Shown one piece after another: positions 45,367 through 55,676 of a stretch of DNA of 64,000 nt; within the stretch, counting starts at the first letter, position 1; every line of letters begins with the position of its first letter. Below the pieces are notes generated by a model that had not been told where the DNA came from, made no database searches, and saw only the letters and a list, made by a program, of their open reading frames with translations. This DNA comes from Haematococcus lacustris. Lineage: Eukaryota; Chlorophyta; Chlorophyceae; Chlamydomonadales; Haematococcaceae. Both the position numbers and the translations under genes were made by a program. The stretch lies in assembly GCA_030144725.1 (NCBI GenBank), contig JASKMD010000012.1:7694833-7758832 (forward strand). Reading direction: 5' to 3'.

Positions 45367-46304
45367 GATAGTTGGTCACCCCCGCCATTGGCTGCACCCC
45401 CGTGGCTCAAGAGATACCTTTCTTACTCATTTCTGCACGGATGAGGCCGCCGATTGGTGCGATGAGCTGCTTATGGCCTAACTAGAGTGCAGCCAGCCCC
45501 AACGATTTGCCGGGTGGCTGGCCCCAACCCGCGACGGACAATTCAAATTTTCAGGTCAGCACGCGACAGTGTTGCTGCGTCCCAGCACGCATCGATACCA
45601 TCTCCCAAGCTGGGGGCGTGACCGCGACGGCGGATTGCTGCTGAACCTGCAATTTCGCAACTTGCCCCCAACCCGCGACGGACATTTGATTTTTCAGGTT
45701 GTACAGGATGCTCTGATCATTGATGCCTGCGACTTCCGAGCAACCACGCGCAGCAAGAATTGGTCAAAAACATGTAGAAACTGAGCTGGGAAAAAGTTGA
45801 CCGCCCACTCATGAAACGGCCCAAACATGATGACATCGCGCTTCTGTCCTGATTAGACGTTAGAAGCCCACACAAGGAGCAGCACAGAACTGGCAGTTTA
45901 TCATTTGACGTCCTGGTTGGACTCTGAAAAATTGTCAAGAACGTAAAAAAACATAAAAAACTGACATGGGGTGACGCGACACGAGTTGCACGCTGTTGTG
46001 GTGCAAGGACAGCCCAATAGCCATACCAGCACTCTCAAGCATATCAACAGCACTAGAACACATGTCAAGGGGGGTCCTGCGCCCGACAAGAAATCCTGCG
46101 CCCGACAAGAAATTCAAACATTTGAAAAGCTGGGCCGCTGAGCGCGATAGCTGTTCTCTGACCACAGTCCCACTAAGCAGGCCATTGCCGGCACAATGCC
46201 ACCAGAATTCTCAACACCCCCGCCCGCCCCGGCACAGGTGCACATCAGCCCGAGCAGCCCGCTAGCCTCGCGCTCGTGAGCTGCACAGCCCTGCGCAAGA
46301 ATCG
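45367..46304. other. Unassigned sequence between the two copies of repeat E
   Basis: No gene is supported. CCAACCCGCGACGGACA occurs twice (about 45525 and 45667), each followed by a TTTTCAGGT word. The stretch is otherwise non-repetitive to the eye. Confidence 0.4.
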
Positions 46305-46443
46305 CTCGGCCTCGCAGTTCCTCGTGAACGCTCTCGACCTCCGCCAGGGGCCTCCGGCCCCTGGCGTCGGTCTCGAGCGTTCACTCGGAACTGCTTCGGC
46401 CTCGGTCGTTTACAAACCCGGAAAAGCTTCGTCATTGCAGTTA
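46305..46443. repeat. GC-rich hairpin repeat, left arm truncated
   Basis: The sequence folds on itself around GCCAGGGGCCTCCGGCCCCTGGC. The right arm continues to GTTTACAAACCCGG. It corresponds to the full hairpin at 47993-48170 but lacks about 35 bases of the left arm. Both copies are followed by the same bases, ATCCTCATCAT. Confidence 0.8.
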
Positions 46444-46451
46444 TCCTCATC

Positions 46452-47986
46452 ATAACTTCAATTTACCCGGATCTAAACGGTTTCTGCCCGCATTTTAAAA
46501 GGCTGTAACAAGGGCAACCGACAGCCAATTATGTCCTAACCGTCAATTATAGCTAACCGTCAATTATAGGCAACCGTCAATTATAGGCAACCGTCAATTA
46601 TAGCCAACCGTCAATTATAGCCAACCGCCAATTATTGCCAACCGCTAAGTCGCAACCACTACACATGGCAAAACATATGGCAAAACACAATATAATCCTC
46701 ATATCACGTGCCTTGCACCTCCTCCTTGCACCTCATGCACTTCATGTACCCATGCGCTTCATTTCTTCATTATGCAATTCCTCATTATGCAATTCATCAT
46801 TTGCATGCACTCAATCATAGCAAAGCTAACTTGCATGCGCTTCACCCCACACGGGAAACTCGCCTAATACACGGCACCATAAACATTACTTGCAACACAT
46901 TATGACAGACAGATGACTGAGCCGTAGCCGAGTCGTGAATAGTGCCATGCCTAACGAGGGACAACAACATTGTCTAGGAGAGAATGGCAGGACTGAGAGG
47001 TGGTGAAGGTGGAGGTGGTAGCCTGAGCTGGGGCAGTGGGCGGGCTGGGAGCATCAAGAGCACCACCTGTGATGTGCGCCCCATTCAACGGCGCTAGCAA
47101 CAACACTACTTGGTAGTGGTGGCACAAAAGCCACCTCAAAAACAACACCACATCGGTAGCCGCAACGATGGACATGATGACTTCAGCTCCTGCAAACAAT
47201 GACATCAAATAGGGTGTTGGCAGCCATCATGCACAATGTAAAACTCCATACCACCGGAATCTGCCCACCCTACCCAAGGGGCACACATAGTACACTGTAA
47301 GAGCCTCACTGACCTGACTGAGCAAGAGACGAAACAGTTCTGCAAGAGACGAAACATCATGATGTGAGCAACATGTATGCACACGAATACAATTGCACAA
47401 GCATATGTTGCTGCCCTGATTTCTGCAGCCCTATAGTGTGGCCCTCAATTGTGGCCCTGGTAGCACCACAATAACAATAGCACGGCTGCCCTAGCGACCA
47501 AAAAGAACACCTACGTTTGTACTTACGATGGCAACGTTGGGACAATGAGGTGGCGGCTGTAGCTGGGCCGGAGGCGGCGGCCCGCTGTGAAAACATGTTA
47601 TCGACATCGCGACCTCCACAAGAACGCTACGTTGTTACCTCCACAAGGGCGCTGGATGGATTTTGGGTGTCCCTACGAGCAAATCGCAGGGGTATTTGCC
47701 GATGGCGACTTCTGTGAGACCATATTAGTGCGTGGCATCTCGGCAATAGTGAAGTTTGAGCTTACCGATGTCAGGTTTGGTGCCACCGTTGTCGCCGTCA
47801 TTGTCGCCGCCGCTCCATTCTGCCAAAGAACGCCACTAGTGCCACGTCCATTACGCGAGCCATTACAACGACTGTCCTCCACCAAACAACAAGCAAAGAA
47901 TGCCTCAAATGTTACACTAAAGACAATGATCAGCTCGGCTCCGCCGAGCTCAGAATCGTTTTATCGCCTCTGTAAATTGAAGTTAT
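46452..47986. mobile_element. Repeat E, copy 2, with terminal inverted repeats
   Basis: It begins ATAACTTCAATTTAC and ends with the exact mirror GTAAATTGAAGTTAT (47972-47986), giving a 1.5-kb element with 15-bp terminal inverted repeats. The first 1.07 kb are shared with copy 1. Tandem CCAACCGTCAATTATAG units are at about 46515-46650. No transposase is seen, so it would be non-autonomous. Confidence 0.65.
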
Positions 47987-47992
47987 ACAAGT

Positions 47993-48170
47993 TAACTGCA
48001 ACGCCTCACCTTTTCCGGGTTTGTAAACGACCTCGGCCTCGCAGTTCCTCGTGAACGCTCTCGACCTCCGCCAGGGGCCTCCGGCCCCTGGCGTCGGTCT
48101 CGAGCGTTCACTCGGAACTGCTTCGGCCTCGGTCGTTTACAAACCCGGAAAAGGTTCGGTGTTGCAGTTA
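47993..48170. repeat. GC-rich palindromic (foldback) element
   Basis: Two arms of about 85 bp are near-perfect reverse complements (CCGGGTTTGTAAACGACC and its complement, through CCAGGGGCC TCC GGCCCCTGG at the centre). The whole is about 178 bp. It resembles a foldback MITE. A truncated copy is at 46305-46443. Confidence 0.8.
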
Positions 48171-48765
48171 TCCTCATCATAATACAAAAATACACGTATC
48201 GTATCAAATAATACAAGTGCCGGCCGGCAAGTTGCGTGGGTGCCTTCGCAACAGCTGCTGGTTGCTGCCACAGCTAAAGTACGCGCTATAGCCATGCCGC
48301 GCGGGGCTAAAGCAATCGGCCTGCTCCCGGAGCAGTCGGTCGCATGTGCCGGTTTTACATGCAAGAACATCAGAGTTGGGAGGCATTGACTTTCCGCCGT
48401 CGCCGTCCTGCCCAGCCATCAAGGACAGGCTGGGGGACTGGCTGCGCTGCTCCTAGCTGCTTCTTTCCCGCGTGACATGTAGCCTCTGTATCGCTGTATT
48501 GTATCGATACAAAAAATACACGTTTTTCGTGTATTTTCTTGTATTTCCTGTATCGATACACGTATTACCCATCACTGCATAACAGCACCCAGTAGCCCTG
48601 CACTGCAGCTGCCCTGATCACATTGTTCCTGCTCATGTTGAGACTTGACACCGAAACGACTGCCCAGCGGGCATTAGGTGGCAGGACTGAGCAGCCCACA
48701 AGGTGCAAGTGTCCAGCGGGTGTCATGGCGACAAGCAGCAAGTCATGGCACAATCATACAGTACA

Positions 48766-48937
48766 TGTTACGTGACCATGTAAGGCTAAGCTAATGCCGG
48801 TTGAGAGATCTGGATCTCCCCTGTGAGAAGTGTGATGTGGTGAGGTGATCTGAGGCCGGGTTCGATTCCCGGGCAGACTTCCTGACAACGCCCAGTCTGT
48901 CACGGAGAACTCAGTCACCGCCACTCATCACGCAACA
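48766..48937 (+). repeat. 5' LTR of element D, with B-box
   Basis: The 172-bp LTR opens TGTTACG and ends CGCAACA. At 48857-48873, CCGGG TTCGATT CCCGG forms a perfect T-arm-like hairpin, and GGTTCGATTCC (48859-48869) fits the Pol III B-box. The A-box is weak. Confidence 0.93.
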
Positions 48938-48942
48938 GTTGG

Positions 48943-49857
48943 TTGCCGACCGAGGCCCTGGCGCCTCCTAGGCCTGATTGGCTAAAGCACGCCAAGTTGT
49001 GTCCCAGCCTTGAGGGAGAAGACGTAGAGGGTTGGTGGGAAGCGACGGGAGGGCTACTGGAGTTTCCTTTCAGCCCGGAGCAGGAGCGCGAGCTTGAAGT
49101 CGTGCGCCTACGCATTGCTGGGATGATGAGCGAAGGAGGTCAGGGTGACGTTCCGATTTCGCGCGATGTGGTGAGCGGTGAGGAGCTACGCAGAATGCGT
49201 GCAGAGCTTGAGGCTCGTGAAAGAGAGGTGGAAGCCCGGGAGAGGGCAGCGCGAGAGGCACGTGTGGCAAGTGAGGCCCGCGTTGCGAATGAGGCCCGTG
49301 GGGCAGTGGCAGGCCCAGTGAGTGGCTCAATGGGAGGCTCAGTTGGAGCTGGTACAAGTGCGCAACACGCGGTTGCGGCGGCGAATGTGCATGGAGCCGC
49401 ATTTTTGGGTGCCGGCACTGAGGCAAGTGCACGGAAGGGCACACCGCAGTGTGTTGTGAGAACCACCATGAACTTGCCTGAACCGTGGACACTAGAGGAC
49501 TCTGCACGCTCACGTGAGTTTGAGCCTTACTGGTTGCTTGTGACTGGCTGGTGCGCTGCTACGCAGCAACCTCTGATGGTGGGGCTGATGAATGCCACCA
49601 GCGGTGATGTGAAGTCCGCTCTTGTGCAAATGGTGAGCTCTTGCAAGGCTCAGGGCAAGGAGATAACTGATGCAGAGCTAGAAGAGTGGTTTAGGAAGGC
49701 CACAGGTGTGGGGACCCAGAACACAGTGGAGAAGGTGGTAGGCCACAGGCTGGAGCCCAGCAAAGGCAAGCGCAAAGGCAAGTGCAAGAAGAGAAGGCTT
49801 GAGTTCCTGGTCAAGTGGCAAGGACACGGTGACGAGCATAACACACAGGCAAATTAG
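48943..49857 (+). CDS. Gag-like protein fused to a truncated chromodomain (element D)
   Basis: The frame is open from the LTR border. There is no ATG until 49123, so the start is uncertain (TTG 48943 gives 304 residues). The middle has a coiled coil (RAELEAREREVEARERAAREA) ended by repeated Ala/Arg/Glu units and a Gly/Ser-rich segment. A capsid-like helical part follows (EPYWLLVTGWCAATQQ). The last 45 residues are the first part of a chromodomain (VEKVVGHR, then LEFLVKWQGHGDEHNT) and stop where NTWEP would be expected. In autonomous relatives the chromodomain closes pol. Its position directly after gag implies an internal deletion removing protease through integrase. Confidence 0.7.
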   Translation: MPTEALAPPRPDWLKHAKLCPSLEGEDVEGWWEATGGLLEFPFSPEQERELEVVRLRIAGMMSEGGQGDVPISRDVVSGEELRRMRAELEAREREVEARERAAREARVASEARVANEARGAVAGPVSGSMGGSVGAGTSAQHAVAAANVHGAAFLGAGTEASARKGTPQCVVRTTMNLPEPWTLEDSARSREFEPYWLLVTGWCAATQQPLMVGLMNATSGDVKSALVQMVSSCKAQGKEITDAELEEWFRKATGVGTQNTVEKVVGHRLEPSKGKRKGKCKKRRLEFLVKWQGHGDEHNTQAN

Positions 49858-49979
49858 TGCGGATATTCGTCATCCTAGGGGGGTAGTTTTTTGATGCGGT
49901 TCGCCTCGGATTGTCCTTGCGACTTCAACGCCACTTGACGCTTGTTGAAATTCTGAGTATGTGAGCAGTTGGATAGTAG

Positions 49980-50090
49980 GTACCTACAGTACTGTAGATG
50001 TCTACAGTACTGTAAATGTCTACAGTACTGTAGACACCTACAGTACTGTAGGTGTCTACAGTACTGTAGACATCTACAGTACTGTAGGTC
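49980..50090. repeat. Palindromic satellite TACAGTACTGTA, array 1
   Basis: Six or so copies of the perfect 12-bp palindrome TACAGTACTGTA are spaced by 6-8 bp (GATGTC, GACACC, GGTGTC). Confidence 0.9.
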
Positions 50091-50807
50091 AGATTTGACA
50101 AGGTCTCTTGTAAATAGGGTACCATGCTGTTCTCCACATTCAAACCACCATTTGCTACCGCGATTGCAACGTCAGCTTCTGCGTGCTATAAATAGTGAGA
50201 GGCGTCGAACCGTAGGCCCGCAAGCTCGATATGGATATTTGTGCCGAAAGTTGTGTCCACGCAATAAGGTCGCCATAGGGAGCTACATACATACGTGTAA
50301 GGTCTAAGGCCGGGGCCCCTCTCTATCGCAAGCTAGGTCCGTTCTGTCGGTTGTACTGGGTAGCGCGGCTTGCAAGCTCCCGCAAAGCTGTGGATGTTGA
50401 TGATGCCCCGCAATCACAACAACCTCCTGCACCGCACCCTCCCGTGTAATATCGAGTGCGGCAGAGATTGCCCCAAAAGTTGTTTGCGGTTGGCCCTCAA
50501 CCATCCATCATTACATCTAACCTCACATCATTACATCATGACTCTTAGCCTACATCATTACATCACCACTTGTGGTCCTGCCAATCACTGCATGCATGGT
50601 ATGGGCAAGGGCTCTGACTCTTGCAAGGCTCAGGGTCGATACCGAATCCTAGAGGCTGAATGAGGCTGGGCTCGGCAACATAGGCACGCTTTGTTGTCAG
50701 CACATTTGCATAGCATTGTCGGGATAGCAAACGAGCTTGGGCTACATTGAGTTGTTCCTGCATGGGGGTGAAGGGGGCATGGGGGTTAAGGATGCATGGG
50801 GGGAAGG

Positions 50808-51115
50808 CACCTACAGTACTGTAGACACTTACAGTACTGTAGACTAGCTACAGTACTGTAGACACCTACATTACTGTAGACACCTACAGTACTGTAGATA
50901 CCTACAGTACTGTAGACACCTACAGTACTGTAGACACCTACAGTACTGTAGACATCCTACAGTACTGTAGACACCTACAGTACTGTAGACACCTACAGTA
51001 CTGTAGACACCTACAGTACTGTAGACATCCTACAGTATTGTAGACACCTACAGTACTGTAGACACCTACAGTACTGTAGACACCTACAGTACTGTAGACA
51101 CCTACAGTACTGTAG
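50808..51115. repeat. Palindromic satellite TACAGTACTGTA, array 2
   Basis: About sixteen units of CTACAGTACTGTAGACAC, mostly with a period of 18-19 bp. Two units carry single-base changes (acattactg, acagtattg). Confidence 0.92.
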
Positions 51116-51435
51116 GCAGCAGCAGCATGGGTGGCAGCAGCAGCAGGGGGGGGGGCAGCAGCAGCAGTAGGGGGGCAGCAGCAGCAGCAGTAGGGGCGGA
51201 GCAGCAGCAGCAGCAGTAGGGGGGCAGCAGCAGCAGCAGCAGGGGGGCAGCAGCAGCAGTAGGGGGGCAGCAGCAGCAGTAGGGGGGCAGCAGCAGCAGC
51301 AGCAGGGGCGCAGCAGCAGCAGCAGGGGGGCAGCAGCAGCAACAGCAGCAGGGGGGCAGTAGCAGCAGTAGGGGGGCAGCAGCAGCAGTAGGGGCGCAGC
51401 AGCAGCAGCAGCAGTGGCAGCAGCAGCAGATATAG
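51116..51435. repeat. CAG-rich low-complexity tract
   Basis: Imperfect units of GGGGGGCAGCAGCAGCAGTA. The translations are glycine/glutamine or proline/leucine/cysteine runs and are not treated as genes. Confidence 0.85.
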
Positions 51436-51479
51436 TAGGGGCACTGTAGCACCTACCTACCTTTTGGCTGCTTGATGAC

Positions 51480-51900
51480 TGCTGCTAGGAAGGGGGGGGA
51501 GTGGAAGAGTGAAGGCGGGGAGGGGGGGTAGATGTGGAAGGCGGGAGGTGGGAGGCAGGGAGGCGGGAGACGGGGAGGCGGGAGGCAGGGAGGCGGGAGG
51601 TGGGGAGGCGGGAGGCTCAACCGGGTTGGGCTGGGCGGGGGTGGGTTGGGTTGGGGGCATGGGTCTGGGTGGGTGGGGGCATGGGTTGGGGGCATGGGTT
51701 GGGGTGGGTGGGGGCATGGGTGGGGGTGGGGGCAGGGGAGGGGGCGGGGGCGGGAGCGGGGGCGGGGGCGGGGGCGGGGGCGGGGGCGGGGGCGGGGGCG
51801 GGGGCGGGGGCGGGGGCGGGGGCGGGGGCGGGGGCGGGGGCGGGGGCGGGGGCGGGGGCGGGGGAGGATGAATTGGAAGGGGGTGGTTGTGTAGGGGAAA
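51480..51900. repeat. G-rich tract with (GGGGGC)n
   Basis: GGGAGGCGGGAGG-type units lead into about twenty perfect GGGGGC hexamers at about 51735-51865. It is strongly G-quadruplex-prone on the + strand. Confidence 0.88.
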
Positions 51901-52780
51901 GCGAAGTGGAAGGGAGGTGCCCACTAGACCTGCAACCAAGGGGCGTGCACGTGCGGTAGGGTGACCAGGCTGGGCACTGTGTTAGCTATCACCGTGGCCT
52001 TACCTTTGTGGTCCTCCTGGCCTCCTACCTGCTCACACCAGGCAACATATCCCATGCGCCAGTGGGGTGGGACAGCGGTGGGGAGTGTAGGGTGTAGGGA
52101 AGGGAAGGTGGGGTGAGGTGGGGGTTGCGATGCCACGTCAATCGAAGGGTGGGAGAGGGGAAGGGTAGGCTTGACAAGTATGGGAGGGAAGAGGGAGGGA
52201 GAGGGGGATGGGAGGGGTGGGAAGAGGGTGGGTGGGGTGGGCTTTCTCCTGGCTGCTGGGATGTCAGGGGAGAGGTGACAGGGAGGGGGGAAGTGGGGGG
52301 TGGGTAGAGGTGGAAGTGTAGGGACGACAAGCTGGGCGTTGGTGGTGGGCGTGGGAAAGGGGAGGAAAAGGGGATGGGGAAGGGTGTGACGATCAACCCT
52401 GCAGCGGGACAAGGGGCATGCTAGCGGTTAAGGTGGGTACAGGTTGCCACATACCTGCACTCACCTTTTGCTGGGGTGTGGTGTATATGTGTGTGGGAGG
52501 AAGGGGAGGAAGGGGAGGGAAGGGAAGGGGAGGTCCATGGGGAGGGCGAGAGAAGTGGGGAGGGCATTGATAGTCTCAGGTGTAGGCGCACAAGACCTGC
52601 GGCAATGGTGTGACGATTTGTGTAACGAAGCAAACATTGGACATGGGTACTGGATGCACTCACCATTAGAGTAGGGAGATGTAGAGCTGGCAGATGGAGG
52701 GGCAGGTGTAGCAGCCCTCCATTACAACCCACCTTCCTTTGTCCTCACCTCAGTAGGAAGTGCAGGGTGGGAGAGTAGGG
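51901..52780. other. Interior of element D without a gene
   Basis: This part is G-rich with GGGAGGGG words but not strictly tandem. I see no coding content on either strand. Confidence 0.5.
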
Positions 52781-52795
52781 TTGGGCTGGGCTCGG

Positions 52796-53100
52796 CTGGG
52801 CTGGGCTGGGCTGGGCTGGGCTGGGCTGGGCTGGGCTGGGCTGGGCTGGGCTGGGCTGGGCTGGGCTGGGCTGGGCTGGGCTGGGCTGGGCTGGGCTGGG
52901 CTGGGCTGGGCTGGGCTGGGCTGGGCTGGGCTGGGCTGGGCTGGGCTGGGCTGGGCTGGGCTGGGCTGGGCTGGGCTGGGCTGGGCTGGGCTGGGCTGGG
53001 CTGGGCTGGGCTGGGCTGGGCTGGGCTGGGCTGGGCTGGGCTGGGCTGGGCTGGGCTGGGCTGGGCTGGGCTGGGCTGGGCTGGGCTGGGCTGGGCTGGG
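52796..53100. repeat. (CTGGG)61 perfect pentanucleotide array
   Basis: The same pentamer as at 20201-22800, with the G-rich strand here on +. It has 61 perfect copies, preceded by a few imperfect ones (ctcggctggg). It again meets the GGG-N2 G-quadruplex pattern. Confidence 0.96.
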
Positions 53101-53160
53101 CTGCAACACAAGGGAGGCAACAGTGGGAACGTTGTGAGAGGTGATGAAATGGTGATGAAA

Positions 53161-53249
53161 TGGTGGTGGTGGTGGTGGTGGTGGTGGTGGTGGTGGTGGT
53201 GGTGGTGGTGGTGGTGGTGGTGGTGGTGGTGGTGGTGGTGGTGGTGGTG
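53161..53249. repeat. (TGG)n microsatellite
   Basis: About thirty perfect TGG units. Confidence 0.95.
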
Positions 53250-53650
53250 AGGGGGACTGGGAGGGGGTGGTAATCAGGGGGGTACTAGGCGTGATTGTAA
53301 GACCTGCAGCAACCAGGTGTGGTAGCGGTTAGGCTGGATACTAAGGGCTATGCTGCGCAATGCTAGCTCCTTCTAAGCTCTTACCTTGGTCCTAAGCTCT
53401 TACCATAGTCCGTCTGGCCTCTTCGCTGCTCACAACACGTTGCACCTGCCTTGCGTTGGTGCATCAATGCTTGCGATGATTGCGGAGAATCGTTGCGAGG
53501 AAACTGGCCGCGAGGCTAGCTGCGATGCTTGCTGCGAGGGTGGCTGCGAAACTGGCTGCGAGGCTGGCTGCGATGAAAATGGCTGCGAGGCTGGCTGCGA
53601 GGTGAGATCCTCGCACCGAGCTGCCTCACAGGTATGCTTCTGCGCTGCTG

Positions 53651-53852
53651 GACCAGCTGTGTGGCCGCGAGGTTGATTGCCGAGTATGTGGCTGCGAGTA
53701 TGGGCTAGATGCGGCTGCGAGTATGGGTAACCTCGTGCGATGCCATCTGTGGACCAGCTGTGTGGCCGCGAGGTTGATTGCCGAGTATGTGGCTGCGAGT
53801 ATGGGCTAGATGCGGCTGCGAGTATGGGTAACCTCGTGCGATGCCATCGCTG
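53651..53852. repeat. 101-bp tandem duplication
   Basis: The block starting GACCAGCTGTGTGGCCGCG is repeated once, directly, with a period of 101 bp. Shorter GGCTGCGAGG words surround it. Confidence 0.85.
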
Positions 53853-53939
53853 CAATACCGGCTACACGATGCTGCGACTAAGTGTTGGACGGATGCCTGA
53901 ATGCAAGTGAGATGTTCAGAATTTTTCTAAGTGCTGAAA

Positions 53940-54865
53940 GGCTACAGTACTGTAAGTGGTCTCTCGAGGTACCTCGAGGTACCTCGAGGTACTGTAGATG
54001 TCTACAATACTGTAGATGTCTACAGTACTGTAGATGTCTACAGTACTGTAGATGTCTACAGTACTGTAGATGTCTACAATACTATAAATGGTCTCTCGAG
54101 GTACCTCGAGGTACCTACAGTACTGTAGATGTCTACAGTACTGTAGATGTCTACAGTACTGTAGATGTCTACAGTACTGTAGATGTCTACAGTACTGTAG
54201 ATGTCTAAAGTACTGTAGAAGTCTACACTACTTTAGGTATCCACAGTACTGTAGATGTCTACAGTACTGTAAATGGTCTCTCGAGGTACCTCGAGGTACC
54301 TCGAGGTACTGTAGATGTCTACAATACTGTAGATGTCTACAGTACTGTAGATGTCTACAGTACTGTAGGTACCCACAGTACTGTAAATGGTCTCTCGAGT
54401 TACCTCGAGGTACCTCGAGGTACTGTAGATGTTTACAGTACTGTAGATGTCTACAGTACTGTAGGTGTCTACAGTACTGTAGAGGTCTACAGTACTGTAG
54501 ATATCTACAGTACTGTAGATGTCTACAGTACTGTAAATGGTCTCTCGAGGTACCTCGAGGTACCTACAGTACTGTAGATGTCTACAATACTGTAGATGTC
54601 TACAGTACTGTAGATGTCTATAGTACTGTAAGTGGTCTCTCGAGGTACCTCGAGGTACCTACAGTACTGTAGATGTCTACAGTACTGTAGATGTCTACAG
54701 TACTGTAGATGTCTACAGTACTGTAAGTGGTCTCTCGAGGTACCCCGACAGTACTGTAGACACCTACAGTACTGTAGACATCTACAGTACTGTAGACATC
54801 TACAGTACTGTTCGTGTACTCGCGAGGTACCCCGACAGTACTGTAGACATCTACAGTACTGTAGC
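53940..54865. repeat. Palindromic satellite TACAGTACTGTA, array 3, with XhoI/KpnI-type palindromes
   Basis: About forty copies of TACAGTACTGTA with spacers such as GATGTC are interrupted at intervals by GGTCTCTCGAGGTACCTCG. That insert is itself built of the palindromes CTCGAG and GGTACC. Near 54750 the spacer set changes from GATGTC to its complement GACATC, so the array reverses polarity. Confidence 0.92.
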
Positions 54866-55262
54866 ATGGCCGTATCTCACCAACCGCGCAAAATCACGAA
54901 TTTTAGTTTCAACCCCCAATCTTACAATGCCTTCATTTGACTATGTACCAAGTCCGAGGCTCTGAATCTCAAAAATGCTGTTACTAATTTGCCTGAGTGA
55001 ACACATGGGAGTTGAGCACTCAACTGGTGGGCTGCCAAGAGCTGTTGGCAAGGTACCTGACAGAGCACAACCTGAGTGCCGAGGCTGAGGAGGCGGCTGA
55101 TGGCGAGGCTGAAGCTAAGGATGATGTTGAAGCTGAGGCCCAGGCCTGATGGTAGTGGCATGGTTGGAACTCAGACACCTAGCGCTAGTGTGGGCGCGAG
55201 TGACGGCACAATGTGCCCGAGCGGGGCGACACCACGGTGGTCAGCTGAGTACAGCTGAGCCA

Positions 55263-55446
55263 GGTGGGGGGGAATGTTACGTGACCATGTAAGGCTAAGC
55301 TAATGCCGGTTGAGAGATCTGGATCTCCCCTGTGAGAAGTGTGATGTGGTGAGGTGATCTGAGGCCGGGTTCGATTCCCGGGCAGACTTCCTGACAACGC
55401 CCAGTCTGTCACGGAGAACTCAGTCACCGCCACTCATCACGCAACA
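55263..55446 (+). repeat. Polypurine tract and 3' LTR of element D
   Basis: The purine tract (55262-55274) directly precedes the LTR at 55275-55446. The LTR is identical by eye to the 5' copy. Target duplication gtaca follows. Confidence 0.92.
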
Positions 55447-55676
55447 GTACACTCTTTGATCACCTTGCACAGTCTTCCCCACATCCTTTTAGGTTTGGCG
55501 GTGCCCTGCTCTGGCCCATTTGAGCGGGCCTGGTTGAAGCCACACACAAGCCTTAGTCTATGAGGCAAGGGGCTGCCAGGCTGCATGATGGGGAGCCACA
55601 CAAGGTATAGGTGGCGGCAGAGCAGGGTTTGGCGGAGTATGGTCAAGCATGGTCAACCAGACGCTCAGACTGAACA

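Larger units (their letters stand above)
44196..48577. mobile_element. hAT-like inverted-repeat element carrying nested repeats
   Basis: The left end CAGTGATGGGTAATAC (44196) is mirrored at the right end by GTATTACCCATCACTG (ending 48577). Both ends are followed inward by GTATCGATAC-type sequence. CAGTG-TGGG ends are typical of hAT transposons, which make 8-bp target duplications. The flanks catcacac (44188-44195) and cataacag (48578-48585) agree at six of eight bases. No transposase could be recognised inside. The interior is mostly made of two copies of another repeat and two GC hairpins, so the element is a shell that took up later insertions. Confidence 0.5.
48766..55446 (+). mobile_element. 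Element D: non-autonomous LTR retrotransposon filled with satellites
   Basis: Two 172-bp LTRs (48766-48937 and 55275-55446) appear identical and are flanked by the target duplication gtaca (48761-48765 and 55447-55451). Just inside the 5' LTR is TTGGTTGCCGACCGAGG, the candidate primer-binding site. Just before the 3' LTR is the purine tract AGGTGGGGGGGAA. The only long coding frame is a gag-chromodomain fusion. No protease, reverse transcriptase or integrase is present, so movement would need proteins from another element. Over 4 kb of the interior is tandem and low-complexity repeat. Confidence 0.93.

Noticed and set aside
50808..51115. CRISPR-like regular array
   Set aside because: The spacers are 6-8 bp and repeated, not unique, and the genome is eukaryotic. 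This is a palindromic satellite.
51116..51940. Long Gly/Arg, Pro or Leu/Cys frames
   Set aside because: They are translations of CAG- and GGGGGC-type low complexity in several frames at once.
52722..53137. Open frames through the (CTGGG)61 array
   Set aside because: Same artefact as above. No flanking exon or splice context supports coding.
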